From contig NC_068348.1 in NCBI RefSeq assembly GCF_014633365.1, forward strand, positions 18,122,311-18,186,310: a DNA stretch of 64,000 nt. Direction: 5' to 3'. The stretch is from Diospyros lotus. Its lineage: Eukaryota; Streptophyta; Magnoliopsida; Ericales; Ebenaceae. Shown piece after piece: positions 22,278 to 34,027 of the stretch (positions within the stretch are counted from its first letter, which is position 1; every line of letters starts with the position of its first letter). Under the pieces are notes generated by a model that saw nothing but the letters and a program-made list of their open reading frames with translations, had not been told where the DNA came from and did not search any database. The translations under genes were made by a program, and so were the position numbers.

Positions 22278-23013
22278 TGTCGACGTTCAGAATTGGTCGA
22301 TCGTGATTCGTTGGCCTGCACTGGTGTAATAGATCTGAGGAAAAGGAAATGGATTATCTAACTCGGGTTGTTGATCCATCGGCTGGCCCCTGCAGTGACA
22401 CTCTGACGCTTAAGTTAGTAAGCGAGTAAGGAAGAAGTAGAGTATCAGCAAGCTGGCAAGAAAAACTTACCTTGGCTCTAAGAAAAGCGAGTTGATATAT
22501 GGGAGGTGGATAGGCCCTCCTGCATGTGCTGTACGTCTGCAGATGATGGGACGCGATTTTTGGCGTCGACAAAAATGCCCATGCATCAGTAAGGCGCCGA
22601 CGGGACCCTCATTAATGTGGATGGAATCCGTCATTAATAAGGATGGGATCTAAGATGAACGCGCGGAAATCTAGACGCGACTGCAATGATGTTGCAAAAG
22701 GCCACGATGGGACTGGCATAGGCTGATCAAATGGGCCGAGAGGATAGGGCCAGATTGGGCCTGACTAGCCTAGCTGGGGCGGCCTTTAGGCCGCTAATAT
22801 TTTCGAGCATATAACCTTCTCATTATGCGAGCTGATCGGCTAGGCCGACGAACTGCAAGAGTCACTGAGAGCTTGCTCGAAGTGTAGCTGGGAGCTCGCT
22901 CGTAGTATAGCTGGGAGCTCACTCGTATTAAGCCTGCTTGATCCTACTATCCTACGATCCGAGTATGGGTTGAGCCTAGCCCATAAGGGGTAGAGTAGAA
23001 AATACCCGCAACA
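22278..23013 (-). repeat. 3' LTR of gypsy III
   Basis: 736 bp, TGTCGACG..CCCGCAACA on the plus strand, bounded by the copia II LTR on the left and a PPT on the right. It contains a short tandem repeat at about 22880-22930 (TAGCTGGGAGCTC repeated). No second copy is in the window. Confidence 0.65.
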
Positions 23014-23029
23014 TTAAGCCCCCCAGCTC
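23014..23029 (-). other. Polypurine tract of gypsy III
   Basis: On the minus strand GAGCTGGGGGGCTTAA abuts the LTR start TGTTGCGGG. Confidence 0.75.
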
Positions 23030-23288
23030 ATAGTGCGATCTTCGGATTGTGAGTTGACGCGTGTCAGCTATTCCAACTGTAAATACCTCTTTCGACTTTC
23101 TATCCAATCGTTTCAAATCACGCCATTTTATGCAGCACGTCTTGTCTGCGGCACATTTAATGTGAACGTTTCCCCACTACTGCGTATGATCATGCCTGTG
23201 GGACCCATAAGCTGTCGTGCGACCAACGGATGCGGTGCATTCCATAAGTCGTTTTGATCTAAAGGCTGAGATTGGTCGAGCTGAAAGG

Positions 23289-23297
23289 TATAAATAA
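23289..23297 (+). promoter_or_regulatory. Candidate TATA box for the antisense gene of gypsy III
   Basis: TATAAATAA, followed by a pyrimidine-rich leader (CTTTTTTCCCTCTTTC), lies about 510 bp upstream of the ATG at 23802 and on the same strand. This suggests the antisense ORF has its own promoter. No transcript data are available. Confidence 0.4.
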
Positions 23298-23801
23298 TAG
23301 AGGGTACTGCCTTTTTTCCCTCTTTCACGGTACTTTGTATTTTCCTTGCCTTCTTCGCCCTTTTGTTCTCGAGGCTTCCATTGCTTTTGGCACTCCCGTC
23401 TGCGATTGCTTAAACGTCAACCATCTTCATCCGGGGCTTGCTTCAACCTCTTACTCCGACAACAAGCTATTTGCGACTTTCATCTTTTCTTTTGTGTGGG
23501 TCGTCCGCCGTCGGTTAATCGCTGGTGGTTCTCCTGGTCTTCCCGACTCTATCGATGTCGTTTCCGTTTTCTGGGGGATCAACTTGAATCAGTTGATTAG
23601 GTTTCCATCGAGCCCTCGGGCATAATGACCTTAGGATTAGTCTTCCATGGAATATTGGGCTCGTAGTTGCAGCCAGCCTTAGGCGGCACCCTGTTACAAA
23701 GCGCACGGCCTGCAATATAGGGAGTATTTTTAGGGCTCTTCCGGTTCTTCGGGGTCTAGTACGCGACCTGTAACCTGAATTTCCCTTCTTTCTCTTTATA
23801 G

Positions 23802-25005
23802 ATGTTCGATCCTATTCGAAAGAACTCAGGCCAAGAGCGCTGCAACCATACTATAGGAGAAGACGATACCTCGGACTCCAAAGATTGTCTTGTGATGGGG
23901 ACACAAAACTCCGAAAGGACGAGCTCGCCATCCAGGGAGGTCATTGATGTGACTTCTTCCGAAGTCGATCTAGAGATCCACGAGCAAGTTGCTGGGGGGA
24001 GGACGGAGCGTGAGGTTCTTAAGAGATTCCCCTCAAAAGCTAAATTTCTTGAGGTGGGGACCTGCACTCGGGAGTTTCATCTTCCGACGAATTGCTGGGT
24101 GTACATCCCTGCTCCGAGCTCTCACGCAGCCTACCCGCCGTTTGGTTACATAGCCATTAGCCCCCAGCACCTCGAGTCTGGATTTAGGTTCCCTGTTGCT
24201 CCATACCTTCTTGCACTTTTAAACGACGTCAAACTCGCACCCTTTCAATTAACACCTAATTCGTATACCCAACTCACATCTCTGACCATTTTTCTCCTTA
24301 GGAATAGCCTCCCGCCTCTATCACCAAAACTGATTCAATTTCTTTTTTCTTTTAAGAATGCCAAGGACGGGCTGTACTACTTGGCAGCTCGTCCCTCGCA
24401 ATACAAAGTTGTCCTTCCCCAGGGTAAGGCGAAAGGGAAATCCAACGTGGGCGATTACAAGTCTAATTGGTTCTTCATCTCCTGCCCTTCACTTTCACCA
24501 CTTAAGACCACTAGCTTTGCGCTTACTACAGGTAAAAGCATGCTCGTTTCTGTTGACCGCTTTACCTTGACTTGCATTTCTAACCTTTCCTTTTTGTTAT
24601 GTAGATTTCGGAGGCGGAAAATTGAGCCTCTCAGCCAAAGAGATTGAGATCCTAGATAAGCTCGTTGCAGCGGGGTTAGTCTCGGAAGAATTCGAAGTAA
24701 CTGACGAGCTACTCAGGGAGCACGAGCTCACGCCTCCTCTTAACGCCCATGTCATTAAAGGGAATCATATTGGGGTCCTAGGTGCCAAAGTCCTCCCATC
24801 CACCTTCCGAGTCCCTAAATCGAGCAGTAACAAAGATGAGGAGAATCAAATCGACGAAATGGTTGAACTCAACCTTGTTGCGCCGAAAAGGTACGAGCCT
24901 AGGTCAAGTGCCGTTACATCCACGATTCTGAGCTTGAGCTCGCGAGATGGGAGATCAGAGCAGTCACAACCACGCTCGCGGCCTCAACAACAACAACACC
25001 CCTGA
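23802..25005 (+). CDS. Antisense extra ORF of gypsy III, PF04195-like (putative gypsy-type transposon domain)
   Basis: Exon 1 runs from the ATG at 23802 to 24531 (243 codons plus one base). A 73-bp intron (24532-24604) has GTAAAAGC at the donor and a T-rich tract ending TTATGTAG at the acceptor. Exon 2 is open from 24605 to a TGA at 25005, and the phases agree. The centre of exon 1 (GYIAISPQHLESGFRFPV, APYLLALLNDVKLAPFQLTP) fits the plant domain called putative gypsy type transposon (Transposase_28, PF04195). Exon 2 begins FGGGKLSLSAKEIEILDKL. The N-terminus is acidic and low in complexity. Its function is unknown; the PF04195 name does not establish transposase activity. It lies antisense and 3' to pol of a Tat-type element, and unlike pol it has no in-frame stop before 25005. 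Confidence 0.7.
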
Positions 25006-26146
25006 CAACAGCATCAACAACAGAAAAACTTACAACAAGAGCAAAGAGCTCTCATTCCTTACGACCAGGGGCCTAACGGAGCACGGGGGAAAAAGCATGC
25101 AAGAGAGAGCTCCAATGCCCCGTTGTTGGGTCAAAGAGAGGTCTTAACCAGCTGCGGGATGGCGACAGAGGCAAGAGGGCCAGAGTTCCCGAGGAGAAGA
25201 CCAACTAGGGGGGCACTCAGGAACCAATGCGCGGAGCAATCTACTTCCATGCCCTAATAAACGAGATGTCCCAAGTCGTGGGCACGTCTGCCAAGTCTTT
25301 GGATAAAGACGAGATGAGTGGGGTGTTGCTTGACAATTATATAGCTCGCCACAACTTTCTAGTAAGCTGACCATTACATAGCTCGCCAAATCGTTGGCAC
25401 GTCTGTCAAGTTTTTTTTTTTTTTTTTTTGGGGGGGGGGGAGCTTGACCGTTCTGTTTTTCAAACCTCGTTAGCCGCCATGAAGGACAAAAAGCTACGGT
25501 AAGATTTTGAAGGCAGGATTCAAGCGACGAAAATTGCCTATGAGCAAGAAATAAAGAAGCTCAAGGGGGAGAGAAAGGCCCTTCATGCCGAGCTTCTAAC
25601 TGCTCATAAGGAGGCAGAAGGCTCCGAGATGCGTATAAGGGTGGCATTTCAGAGAAATAAAGATCTCGACGAGGAGCTCCGTCGATCGAAGGACATGTGG
25701 GAGTCTGCCAACTCCAGGCTTACTGGTGAGCTAAACAAAGCTAGAGAGAAGCTTTGAAAGGCTTGGGATGAACGAAAACAGGCTGATGGCCGAGCCGAAC
25801 GGTGCGAGGAGATTGCAAAGAAGGCCATTGATGATGTCAAAGCGGAGGTGGAAGCTCGGATAGACTTTGCATGCAAAGGGACCAAGTCCGATACCTGCTC
25901 GGCGTTCCTTTACACCTCTGGTTGAACCATCCTGAGATGGATTTCGCTTTCTTTGGGGAACAGGCCGTCGAGGAGGTGAAAAAGTACGCGGCCGAAGAAA
26001 TTGAGAACATCGAAGCTGCCACTCCACTGGATTCATTTGAGGTCACTTCGCCTACTGCTCTCGCCGAAGCTCAGCCGATCAAAGTCGCCGAAGTGCAGCC
26101 CGATGAAGCTGGCCAAGTTCAGTCCCCTGAGGCCCAACCTGCTTAA
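25006..26146 (+). pseudogene. Probable downstream coiled-coil part of the antisense ORF
   Basis: After a Gln-rich stretch, 25480-25760 reads as a charged coiled coil in one frame (YEQEIKKLKGERKALHAEL, HKEAEGSEMRIRVAFQ, NKDLDEELRRSKDMWE), with TAA/TGA stops at about 25501 and 25757. From 25871 a second frame gives HPEMDFAFFGEQAVEEVKKY and a Pro/Gln/Ala-rich tail ending TAA at 26146. Proteins of this class commonly have a PF04195 domain followed by a coiled coil and a short acidic tail, so these pieces likely belong to the same old gene with a frameshift or further introns. The interval 25411-25441 holds a T-run followed by a G-run. Confidence 0.5.
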
Positions 26147-26559
26147 GCCGTCGTCCCTCCTAGCTAGGCTTCCTTTCTGTTCCCTTTTCTTTTTCACTTT
26201 ACTTTATAATACATGCATTTGTTCAATGGGAATGCAATATTCTTTCTGAGCTCGCGTGTTTTTTTTTTTTTTTTTATGCACACTCAAGCTAATCGAACTT
26301 AAAGTTTGGACGAAAATCGAAAAGATAGCACCTGAACCAAACTTCAAGATATAACTTAAAGCGATACTCATGTCATGGAAGAGATCTTCAAGAATAAAAC
26401 TTGAGACAGATAAATTCAGACGTGATCTTCCATACTTTCAGGCGACTCAGGACATCCTTTAGATAACACGTCCCGATTGAGATATCATAAACGTTATAAT
26501 GAAAAGCTTGCCGAGAGATATGTCTAGGTAGATCGTCCTACGACCTTAGATGATGTATC

Positions 26560-27040
26560 ATGGCTTGTCACAAGTATAAGAAACTAAGAAGGAACATCGA
26601 AAAAAGTCGCAGGCCGTGACTTGAGTCAAGAGGGAAGGACCCTAGCTAACGAACCCTCAGCTTGAGTAGTGGAAGTGGTTGCTCAGTAGATTCCAAACCA
26701 TGACTTTAAGCCAAGAGGAATGGTTCTCAACTCGTAACTACAAAGATACTCAATCGAGCATCAAAAAATAATGTAGTTGAGAGGGAACACTCAGGTAGGT
26801 CGCAGACCATGACATTTGTCAAGATGAAAGGACCCCAGCTAGTGAACCATCAGCTTGAAATAATTTAACGCATGTGACTGCTTGGTGGACTCCAAACCAT
26901 GACAATAGGCCAAGATGAATGGATCCAAATTTTTCGAGGCTAGGTCCAAGGTGAGGGTTATGGTGAATGCTTAGGTGATCCTCAAATCATAGCGCGTAAA
27001 CCAAGTTGAATGGGACCCAGCTCGCAAACCATAGCCCCCA
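26560..27040. repeat. Tandem repeat in gypsy III, period about 190 bp
   Basis: The block GGTCGCAGACCATGACATTT..CCAAACCATGAC..GGCCAAGATGAATGG is present at about 26600 and 26793, with a partial third copy from about 26940 (AAACCATAGC..CCCAGCTCGC). Tandem repeats downstream of pol are common in Tat elements. The flanks 26147-26559 and 27041-27221 show nothing else. Confidence 0.6.
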
Positions 27041-27221
27041 TATCCCAGACTATCTTCTCATTCTTATTTTTAACAACCAAAAAGTGGATGCAATAAACTT
27101 CGGCAAAGAAAACAACAGCACATTAATATCGTATAAATAGAATGCTCAATTCATCGGAGCAATATCGGTGAAAGTAAGACATCAATTGACAGCTAATATT
27201 ATGAGAAAGAGAAATGTTTGC

Positions 27222-28570
27222 TTATCGAAAATAGGGCTTGAGATGTTCTACGTTCCAAGCCCGTGGAAGAGTGGGTCCATCCATATCAACCAAGTGATAC
27301 GCTCCGTTGCTGAAACTTTCTTTTATAGTGTAGGGGCCTTCCCAATTTGGCCCTAAAGTCCCCTCGCTGCTTTTACGAGCTTCGGGGAGGACAAGGCGCA
27401 TCACCAGGTCGCCGACATTATAGCATCGGACTTGAACCTTTTGATTATAGTATCTCGCCACGCGCTATTGGTAGGTCGCCACTCTCAAGTGAGCTAGCTC
27501 CCTCGCTTCTTCAAGCAAATCGAGATTCGCAGCCAGTAACTGATCATTATTCTCTGGGTCAAAGGTGGTTCTACGCTGACTAATCACTTCATTCTCTGAC
27601 AGGATCATCGCCTTAGATCCGTATACCATAGAGAAGGGAGTTTCTCCTGTGGTGGTGAGAGCTGTAATGCGGTAGGCCCAGAGCACGGTTTGTAGTTCGT
27701 TCACCTAGGCTCCATTTTTGGCTTCCAACTTGGTCTTTAATATCTTCTTGATGATTTTGTTGATAGCTTCGACTTGGCTGTTGGCCTGTGGGTGGTCCAC
27801 AGCTATGAAACTCTTCTTGATCCCTAGTGATTCGCAAAATTGGATGAACTATTCGCTGGTAAACTGGGTTCTGTTGTTCGTGACTATTTACTGAGGAACT
27901 CTGAACCTGCAGATGGTATTACTCCATACAAACTTTTCTACCTTCGCGCTGGATATCTGTGCGAGCTCCTTTGCTTCTGCCCACTTGGTGAAGTAATCTA
28001 CATCCACTATAGCATGCTTTCACCCGCCGCGAGCTGTTGAAAATGGCCCAATTAGGTCGATACCCCACATAGCGAAGGGTCATGGGCTGCTCATTTGTTG
28101 CAGGTAGGTGGGCGGAGCTCGTGGCACCTTTGCAAATCGTTGGCATGTATCGCATCTCTTCACCAGATTTATAGCATCCTGCTTCATGGTAGGCCAGTAA
28201 AATCCCTAACAAAAGGCCTTCTAGGCTAAGAATATCCCCCAGTATGATCGTCGCAGTGATCGACGTGGATTTCTGTGAGAACTACTCGGCAATTAGGCTC
28301 ATCGATGCATCTAAGTAATGGGACTGAAAACCCCATTTTGTACAGAATATCGTCGTGAATATAGTATCTGGCTGCCCGAGCTCGCGTACGTCGTGCTTTT
28401 AACTTGTCGTTTGACAACTTTCCCTCTTGCAAGTATTCAACAATGGGCCTCATCCATGAATTTGGCCTTAGCTCGGTTGTTAACGTCTCATTTTTCCCTT
28501 CTGTGCTTGGTGTAGCTAGGAACTCCATGGGGATGGCCCCCAATAAGTCTGCATCTTCTACTGACGCCAA
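27222..28570 (-). pseudogene. Gypsy III integrase, decayed
   Basis: From right to left: the zinc-binding region with a His-rich EIHVDHCDDHTGGYS (about 28280-28226) and [16 protein letters not shown], then the catalytic core beginning WGIDLIGPF, VTNNRTQF where functional enzymes have Asp in the second catalytic position, and QANSQVEAINKIIKK with the third acidic residue. These are followed by the C-terminal fold NWEGPYTIKE..WNVEHLKPYF (27461-27222). Integrase joins the element DNA to the chromosome. The Asp-to-Asn change and several in-frame stops show it is inactive. Confidence 0.85.
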
Positions 28571-28660
28571 GCGGATGAGAGCATCGGCGTGAGAGTTCTA
28601 GCTCCTTGGCACTCGATTCAACTTGCACTCTTCAAATAGGCAAAGTAGTTCATGGAATTT

Positions 28661-29372
28661 CTAGAGGTACGCTGCCATCTTTGGGCCCTTTGCTTGATAC
28701 TCCCCTTGTATTTGACAGACTACGAGCTGGGAGTCACTGAAAATTGCCAACTGCTCTACTTTGACTTCTTTGGCCAAGCGCAGACCAGCCAAAAGTGCTT
28801 CGTACTTAGCCTCATTGTTCATTGCTTTGAAACCAAACCTTAGCGCATAAGGAATCTTGCGTCCCTCCAGGCGTATTAAGAGCACTCCAACTCCGAACCC
28901 ATGCTCGCTAGAGGAACCATCCACGAATAACTCCCAAATTGGAAATGCTGAAGAATTGGGCTCTTCCACTGGCCCTATGAATTCTGCGATGAAATCTGCC
29001 AGCACCTGCCCCTTGATGGTTGACCTTAGTTTGTACTCTATGTTGAATTTGGCGAGCTCAATGGCCCACTTGAGTAGACGGCCGGACGAGTTAGGCTTCT
29101 ATAAGATCTGCTTGAGTGGGTGTTTAGTCAGTACGCCAATCTGATGAGCTTGGAAATAGGGGCGTAGCTTTCTCGATGTGACCACTAAGGAATAGGCAAG
29201 CTTCTCCATGGGGGTGTACCTTGTTTCGGCATCAAGCAGTCTGTGGCTCACGTAATACACCGGGTACTACACCCAATCTTCTTCTCGCACTAATGCTGCG
29301 CTAATAGCATACTTGGACACTCACAGATAGACGATCAGTTCCTCTCCTTCCTTTGGTTTTGACATGAGCAGA
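28661..29372 (-). pseudogene. Gypsy III tandem RNase H domains
   Basis: At 29372-29020 the minus strand gives the end of RT and a first RNase H (LVREEDW, YPVYYVSHRLLDAETRY, EKLAYSLVVTSRKLRPYF, WAIELAKFNIEY) with stops. At 29005-28661 an open second RNase H follows, with WELFVDGSS, NNEAKYEALLAGLRLAKE and FSDSQLVVCQIQGEY. The DGSS, E and SDSQ blocks are the catalytic Asp/Glu/Asp positions of archaeal-type RNase H, which the Tat lineage acquired in addition to its own. RNase H removes the RNA strand during reverse transcription. The upstream RT is missing where gypsy IV LTR sequence begins. Confidence 0.85.
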
Positions 29373-29587
29373 CAGTCGCAAGGCACCTCGCGGCATGCAG
29401 CCGCGAGGCTGCGCGAGCCGCATGCAGCCGCGAGGTTGCACCTCGTGACTGCTACTCCTTGCTGCTGCAAGCTGCCAGCTGGCGGCAATTGTTGCCGCCA
29501 GCCTTCTTCAATTTTTTTTTATTTTTTTGATTTATTTTTATCCCCATTTTTTTTTCCATGGCACCACAATTGCCCCCTACTCTTATG
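29373..29587 (-). repeat. Truncated 3' LTR and PPT of gypsy IV
   Basis: The first ~196 bp of the LTR (on its own strand starting TGTGGTGCCATGG) match 36390-36581. The adjacent PPT on the minus strand is CATAAGAGTAGGGGGCAAT. The inner limit near 29372 lies within a GC-rich degenerate repeat, so it is approximate to about 15 bp. Confidence 0.7.
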
Positions 29588-30457
29588 TTTTGTCTTTACA
29601 CGAAATTGAAGAGTAAAAATATTAGCGAAGGAGTCGGGTCTAGCACCTTGACTCAACCAAGTGTTCTAGAATGCCCGAAGATCTGACGTCAGCCAAGGGC
29701 TTTAAGTACCATATTATCTCTGGGCAGCCAAGCCCTCGAGGAATAGGTTTCGTTGTGGGATCCTTGCCGGGTGTCCGAGCTTGCCGGGAGGTCTAGGCAC
29801 TGGATCAGTTAAGGAGTCGGGTTTAGCTCAGGAGCATAGCACCGGACTTAGTCAATGGATCCCGACGAGCCTACGGGCACAGTCTCCAGAGCATCTGGTG
29901 ATCCCATGATGGATCGTAGCGCTCTGGCTATAGTGTTCTCCATGTCCGTCTTTCGGGGTTAGCCTACTTCAGGGAATCTGGGTTTGGCCAGTGGTTCAGC
30001 ACGAGATTTCGGCCAGACATCCAAGTTTGCTGGGGGACCTAGGCGCCAGATCTACCAAAGAGTTGGGTCTAGCCAAAAAGGCATAGCAACCAACTCAAGC
30101 GAGGGGTCTGGGTGAGTCTGCGGGCATGGGCATTGGATGTTCCGGTGATCCCGTGCCAACTCGTGGTCATAAGCACCAGATTGCAACTGGATGACTCAAC
30201 TCCGATAAGCGGGGTCATGGCAGAGTTGTCATAGGATTATTGTCTTTTCATGCCTTCCTTGGGCCAGTCTACCTCAGGGGATCTGGGTTTGGCCAATGGC
30301 CCGGCGCGAAATTCCTACTAGGCATTCGAGTTTGTCGAGAGACCTAGGTGCCAGATCAACCAAGGAGTCGGGTCTAGCCAAAAAGGCATAGCACCGAACT
30401 CAAACGAGGGATCTGGGTGAGTCTGTAGGCATAGGCATTGGATCCTCTAGTGATCCC

Positions 30458-33443
30458 TGTAACGCCCCGCTTTCTCGGGCGCTACTAAACTAGGACAATT
30501 CTGGGATAATAATTTTTTTCTATTTAAAACCATGACTAAACCATATAATTGCTCTAATCCATCCCAAAATTTCCATACATTTATCTCAAAGAGAATCATC
30601 AAATGCGGAAACTAGAATCAAACCTAACATCTTAACATTAATCATAAATCAACTCTTACATCATTACTTCTTGAACTTAATCCTTAATACAAGGCTATTC
30701 ATTAATGGAACATAAGTTCTCAACATAACTTAATACATAACATAAGTTCTTAACAAACATTAACCCTAAATAGGGTTATACATTATCATTCCTTAAACTT
30801 CAATCATAAATCATATCTTACATCATGGACTTTCAAAACGTTCAGAGAATAAAGTAACAGAACTTAAATACATGGCTACATATCATACATTTCATTCACA
30901 TTCATCTCATCATGCACTTTGACAAGTGCCATTTCATACCCCATTCATCTTCGTTTCTGCTACAATCTCCATCTGAAACGTTTGAATATTTCAGGGGCAA
31001 AGCCCAAGTTAGATGATAAATCATCTAAGTAAGCATTCATTTAAAAATTTGCATGCGTGAGTGCAAAATGCAACAATGTCCTTTCCACTTGGCCGTTTGA
31101 GCCGACAAGCCTTTAACAACTTTCATACCGGCTTGAGCCGACGTATAACATACATACCGGCCTGAGCCGACGTTGCTTGTCCGTACTCTCAAACATATGC
31201 AATGCATGATGGACGGTAACGTTTATGTATGTATGCATCTCATCATAACATGTCAATGCACCTACGTGCAAACACATCGTAACATAACATGTCAACATGC
31301 CAAAACATATTTTGAAACATACATCATTTCAACATATAGGCATTTCATTTCAAACAATAGGGCACGTTTTCAGAAAATACTTTTCATAAATAAATTAAGT
31401 TTTGAGAAAACTATCTTACTTTTGAAATTTGCTCAAACCTCGAGAAGCGTGCTTTTAACCTCAAGTGCGCGACTGCCTCAATTTGCATGCCAACCTCAAA
31501 ATTTGCACAAGTCACTTCAACTTAAACCTCAAAACATCATAATCATCATATTTATTTAAATAAGTATTAAAACTTATTTTTTCATAATTCTTGCATTTTT
31601 TTTATTTTTCTCTCTATTTCTTCATATTTTTCATCAATAAAATCAAACTAAATATTTCTTAATTATTTTCTCAAATATCTCACTATAAAAATTCATAAAA
31701 TAACATTTCTATTTTTTTTTTTAGAATTTCTAGAGAATTTTACTTACCTTAACTTAGCATCTCAGACTTTCTCGATATGTGTGCCCTGACCTCAAAACGC
31801 GTGACTGACCTCGATTGTCGAGCCTTGCTTCGATTTTCATACCCAACCTTGATTCTCGCACCCTACTTCGATTTTTGCACACCACATCAATTTTCGTGAG
31901 ATATTTCAATTTTTCGTGCATCGCCTTGATTTTCATGCACCACCTCAAACAGCGTGCCCGAACCTTTTTTCTTACCAAAATTTTCAGAATATTAACGAAA
32001 CATAGTTCCCTATTTTTCTAGGATTTTTCAGCATTTTTCAGAATTTTTTTTTATTTTCTTTCTTTTCTTTTCCTTTCTTTTCTTTTCTTTTCTTTTCGTT
32101 TTCGTTTTCGTTTTCGTTTTCTCCTCCTACTATTCATCTTCTTCTCCATCTTCTTCACGCGGCTGCCCCTGCAATTCCTTCTTCTTCTTCTTTTTTTCTT
32201 TTTCTTTTTTTTTTTCTTCTTTCTTCTTCTTCTTCTTCTTCTTCTTCTTCTTCTTCTTCTTCTTCTTCTTCTTCTTCTTCTTCTTCTTTTCCCTTATCCT
32301 TCTTCTCTTCCTCTTCTCCTTCCTCTGCTCTTCTTCTTCATGCGACCTGCGCGCAACCAGCCACACCGCCGCCTTGCCCAGCCGCCTCCCGCCTTCGTTG
32401 CCCGCCACCGGCCGCCCCAACGGCCACCACCATCGCCCCCGGCCTCCCGCGCACAGCAACGGTGCTGCTGGCCGCGCTCTGCCTCGCTGCAACGTCTCAG
32501 TAATGGCTGCCATGGCCGCCTGCAGCTCGCGGCTTATGGCCGCTTGCTGCTCGCTTCCTTCGGCCAGCCTCATCTCTCTTTCTATCCCTCATCCGATCTC
32601 TCACTCTCGGACTCTCCATCTCTTTCTTCCCCTCCTCTCGGCCATGCTCTCTCAATCCTCTCATATATATATATATATATATAGGCAAACCACCACGCTT
32701 GCAATTTGGCTGCCAGGAAGCTTCGTAGAAGCTTGCCACCATCACACCCGAACACACGACAATCGAATCCATCAAGCCGCAAATCTGCCCCCGACGCCTC
32801 CATTCGCATTCCCTTTCTGTGCACACATAGCACGCACACAGCACACACATAGTACACACACAGCACACACACAGCACACACACACACATATATATATATA
32901 TATAATTTATATTATATTATAATAATAAAAGATTATACATTTAAATTTCACTTTTCGGCTCTATTTCACTTACCAATTTCCCTAATTGCACTTACATCCT
33001 CAAAGGACAAATTAATTTGTGTTACGATACATTAAATCTTAAATTAATAATTTTAAATTTATTTGATAAGGACAATTTCGTCCATGCGCCATTATCGAAC
33101 CTTTATTTCATCTTAAAACCACTTAAAGTTGATCGATATGAAAAACTGGAGCCCCCAGGATTCCGTTGATTTTTCGAAAGTCTCTTATGATAATTCGGTA
33201 TTTCAGCAAAAAACGAAACTGTAATTTAGCTGTACAGAAAATCATCTCAATTCCTATTTCTTTTACTTCCATAAATCCTATTTCGGAATGCTCGTCAAGA
33301 CCATATTATTTTTCATAGCCAATTATACTCCGGGGCATTCCCTGCAGTTGATTCGATGATTTATTTTACTATCAAACCTATTTTTCGGTATTTTAATCTC
33401 ACCAAAATTACGTGGCACCCTTATACTAAAACGGAATCTTACA
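30458..33443 (+). mobile_element. Solo LTR, 2986 bp, with exact TSD
   Basis: Starts TGTAACGCCCCGCTTTCTCG and ends AAAACGGAATCTTACA. ATCCC at 30453-30457 and again at 33444-33448 is an exact 5-bp duplication. There is no PBS, PPT or coding region, so it is a single LTR left by recombination between the two LTRs of a gypsy element, probably Tekay/Del-like from its length and TGTAACG start. It includes short CCGGCTTGAGCCGAC repeats (31085-31175) and several microsatellites. The orientation is not certain. Confidence 0.88.
32050..32907. repeat. Microsatellite cluster inside the solo LTR
   Basis: TTTTC/CGTTTT tracts at about 32060-32120, a long TTC tract at about 32176-32287, AT repeats at 32663-32684, ACACACAGC-type repeats at 32825-32887 and TA at about 32887-32903. 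Long open frames here, such as a poly-Lys frame at 32130-32573, only reflect the low complexity. Confidence 0.85.
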
Positions 33444-33810
33444 ATCCCGGGCCAGCTCATGGTCATTGGCACCAGATTGCCACTAGGCGACTTAACCTTC
33501 GGGAACGGTCTTATGCTAGAGCTATCCGGTGATCACTTCACTTCTTTTCCGCCTTCCTAGGGCCAGTCTACCTCAGGGAATCTGGGTTTGGCCAGTGGTC
33601 CAGCACGAAATTCCTACCAGACATCCGAGTTTGCCGAGAGACCTAGGCACCAGATCAACCAAGGGATCGAGTCTAGCCAAAAAGGCATAGCACCGAACTC
33701 AAACGAGGAATCTGGGTGAGTCTGCGGGTATAGGCATCGGATGTTCTGGTAATCCCGGGCCAACCCGTGGTCATCGACACCAGATTGCCGCTAGGTGACT
33801 TGACCTATTG

Positions 33811-34027
33811 GAAGCGAGCTGTGCTTGAGCGGCCATACCTACATGACACATACAAATAATCTGGGCTCATGCAGATTTTACGTGGTTCGGCTTATAGTTT
33901 TGCCTACTCCACGGGAATACATGGGATATATTCTTTTATTTATCGGGGGATGTTATTACAATAGAAAATTAAAGACAATTTCGGCCTCCAATCGGGTCGA
34001 GTAACGCTTCTGATGACAAGCTTGACT
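33811..34027. other. Gypsy IV 3' untranslated DNA
   Basis: Non-coding stretch between the integrase-tail stop and the tandem array. Nothing specific is seen. Confidence 0.4.

Larger units (their letters stand above)
22278..29372 (-). mobile_element. Gypsy III: Tat-like gypsy, 3' half, with antisense ORF
   Basis: Minus-strand order: RNase H (about 29372-29020), second archaeal-type RNase H (29005-28661), integrase (28570-27222), tandem repeats, an ORF on the opposite strand (23802-26146), PPT (23014-23029), 3' LTR (22278-23013). A second RNase H of this type marks the Tat group of plant gypsy elements, and extra ORFs in antisense downstream of pol are known in that group. The 5' half (gag, protease, most of RT, 5' LTR) is absent. 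The coding sequence ends where LTR sequence of gypsy IV begins, near 29372. Confidence 0.75.
29660..33810. repeat. Tandem array of about 305-bp units, split by a solo LTR
   Basis: The block CTACCTCAGGG(A/G)ATCTGGG starts at about 29967, 30272 and 33569. Subtracting the 2991-bp insertion, the spacing is about 305 and 303 bp. Each unit also carries GGTCTAGCCAAAAAGGCATA and GGATCCTC..GTGATCCC-like blocks. A divergent first unit begins at about 29660. Arrays of this kind sit 3' of pol in several Tat elements. Confidence 0.8.

Noticed and set aside
32130..32922. Long frames with poly-Lys, His/Thr and Cys/Val repeats.
   Set aside because: Produced by the TTC, AT and CA microsatellites inside a solo LTR.
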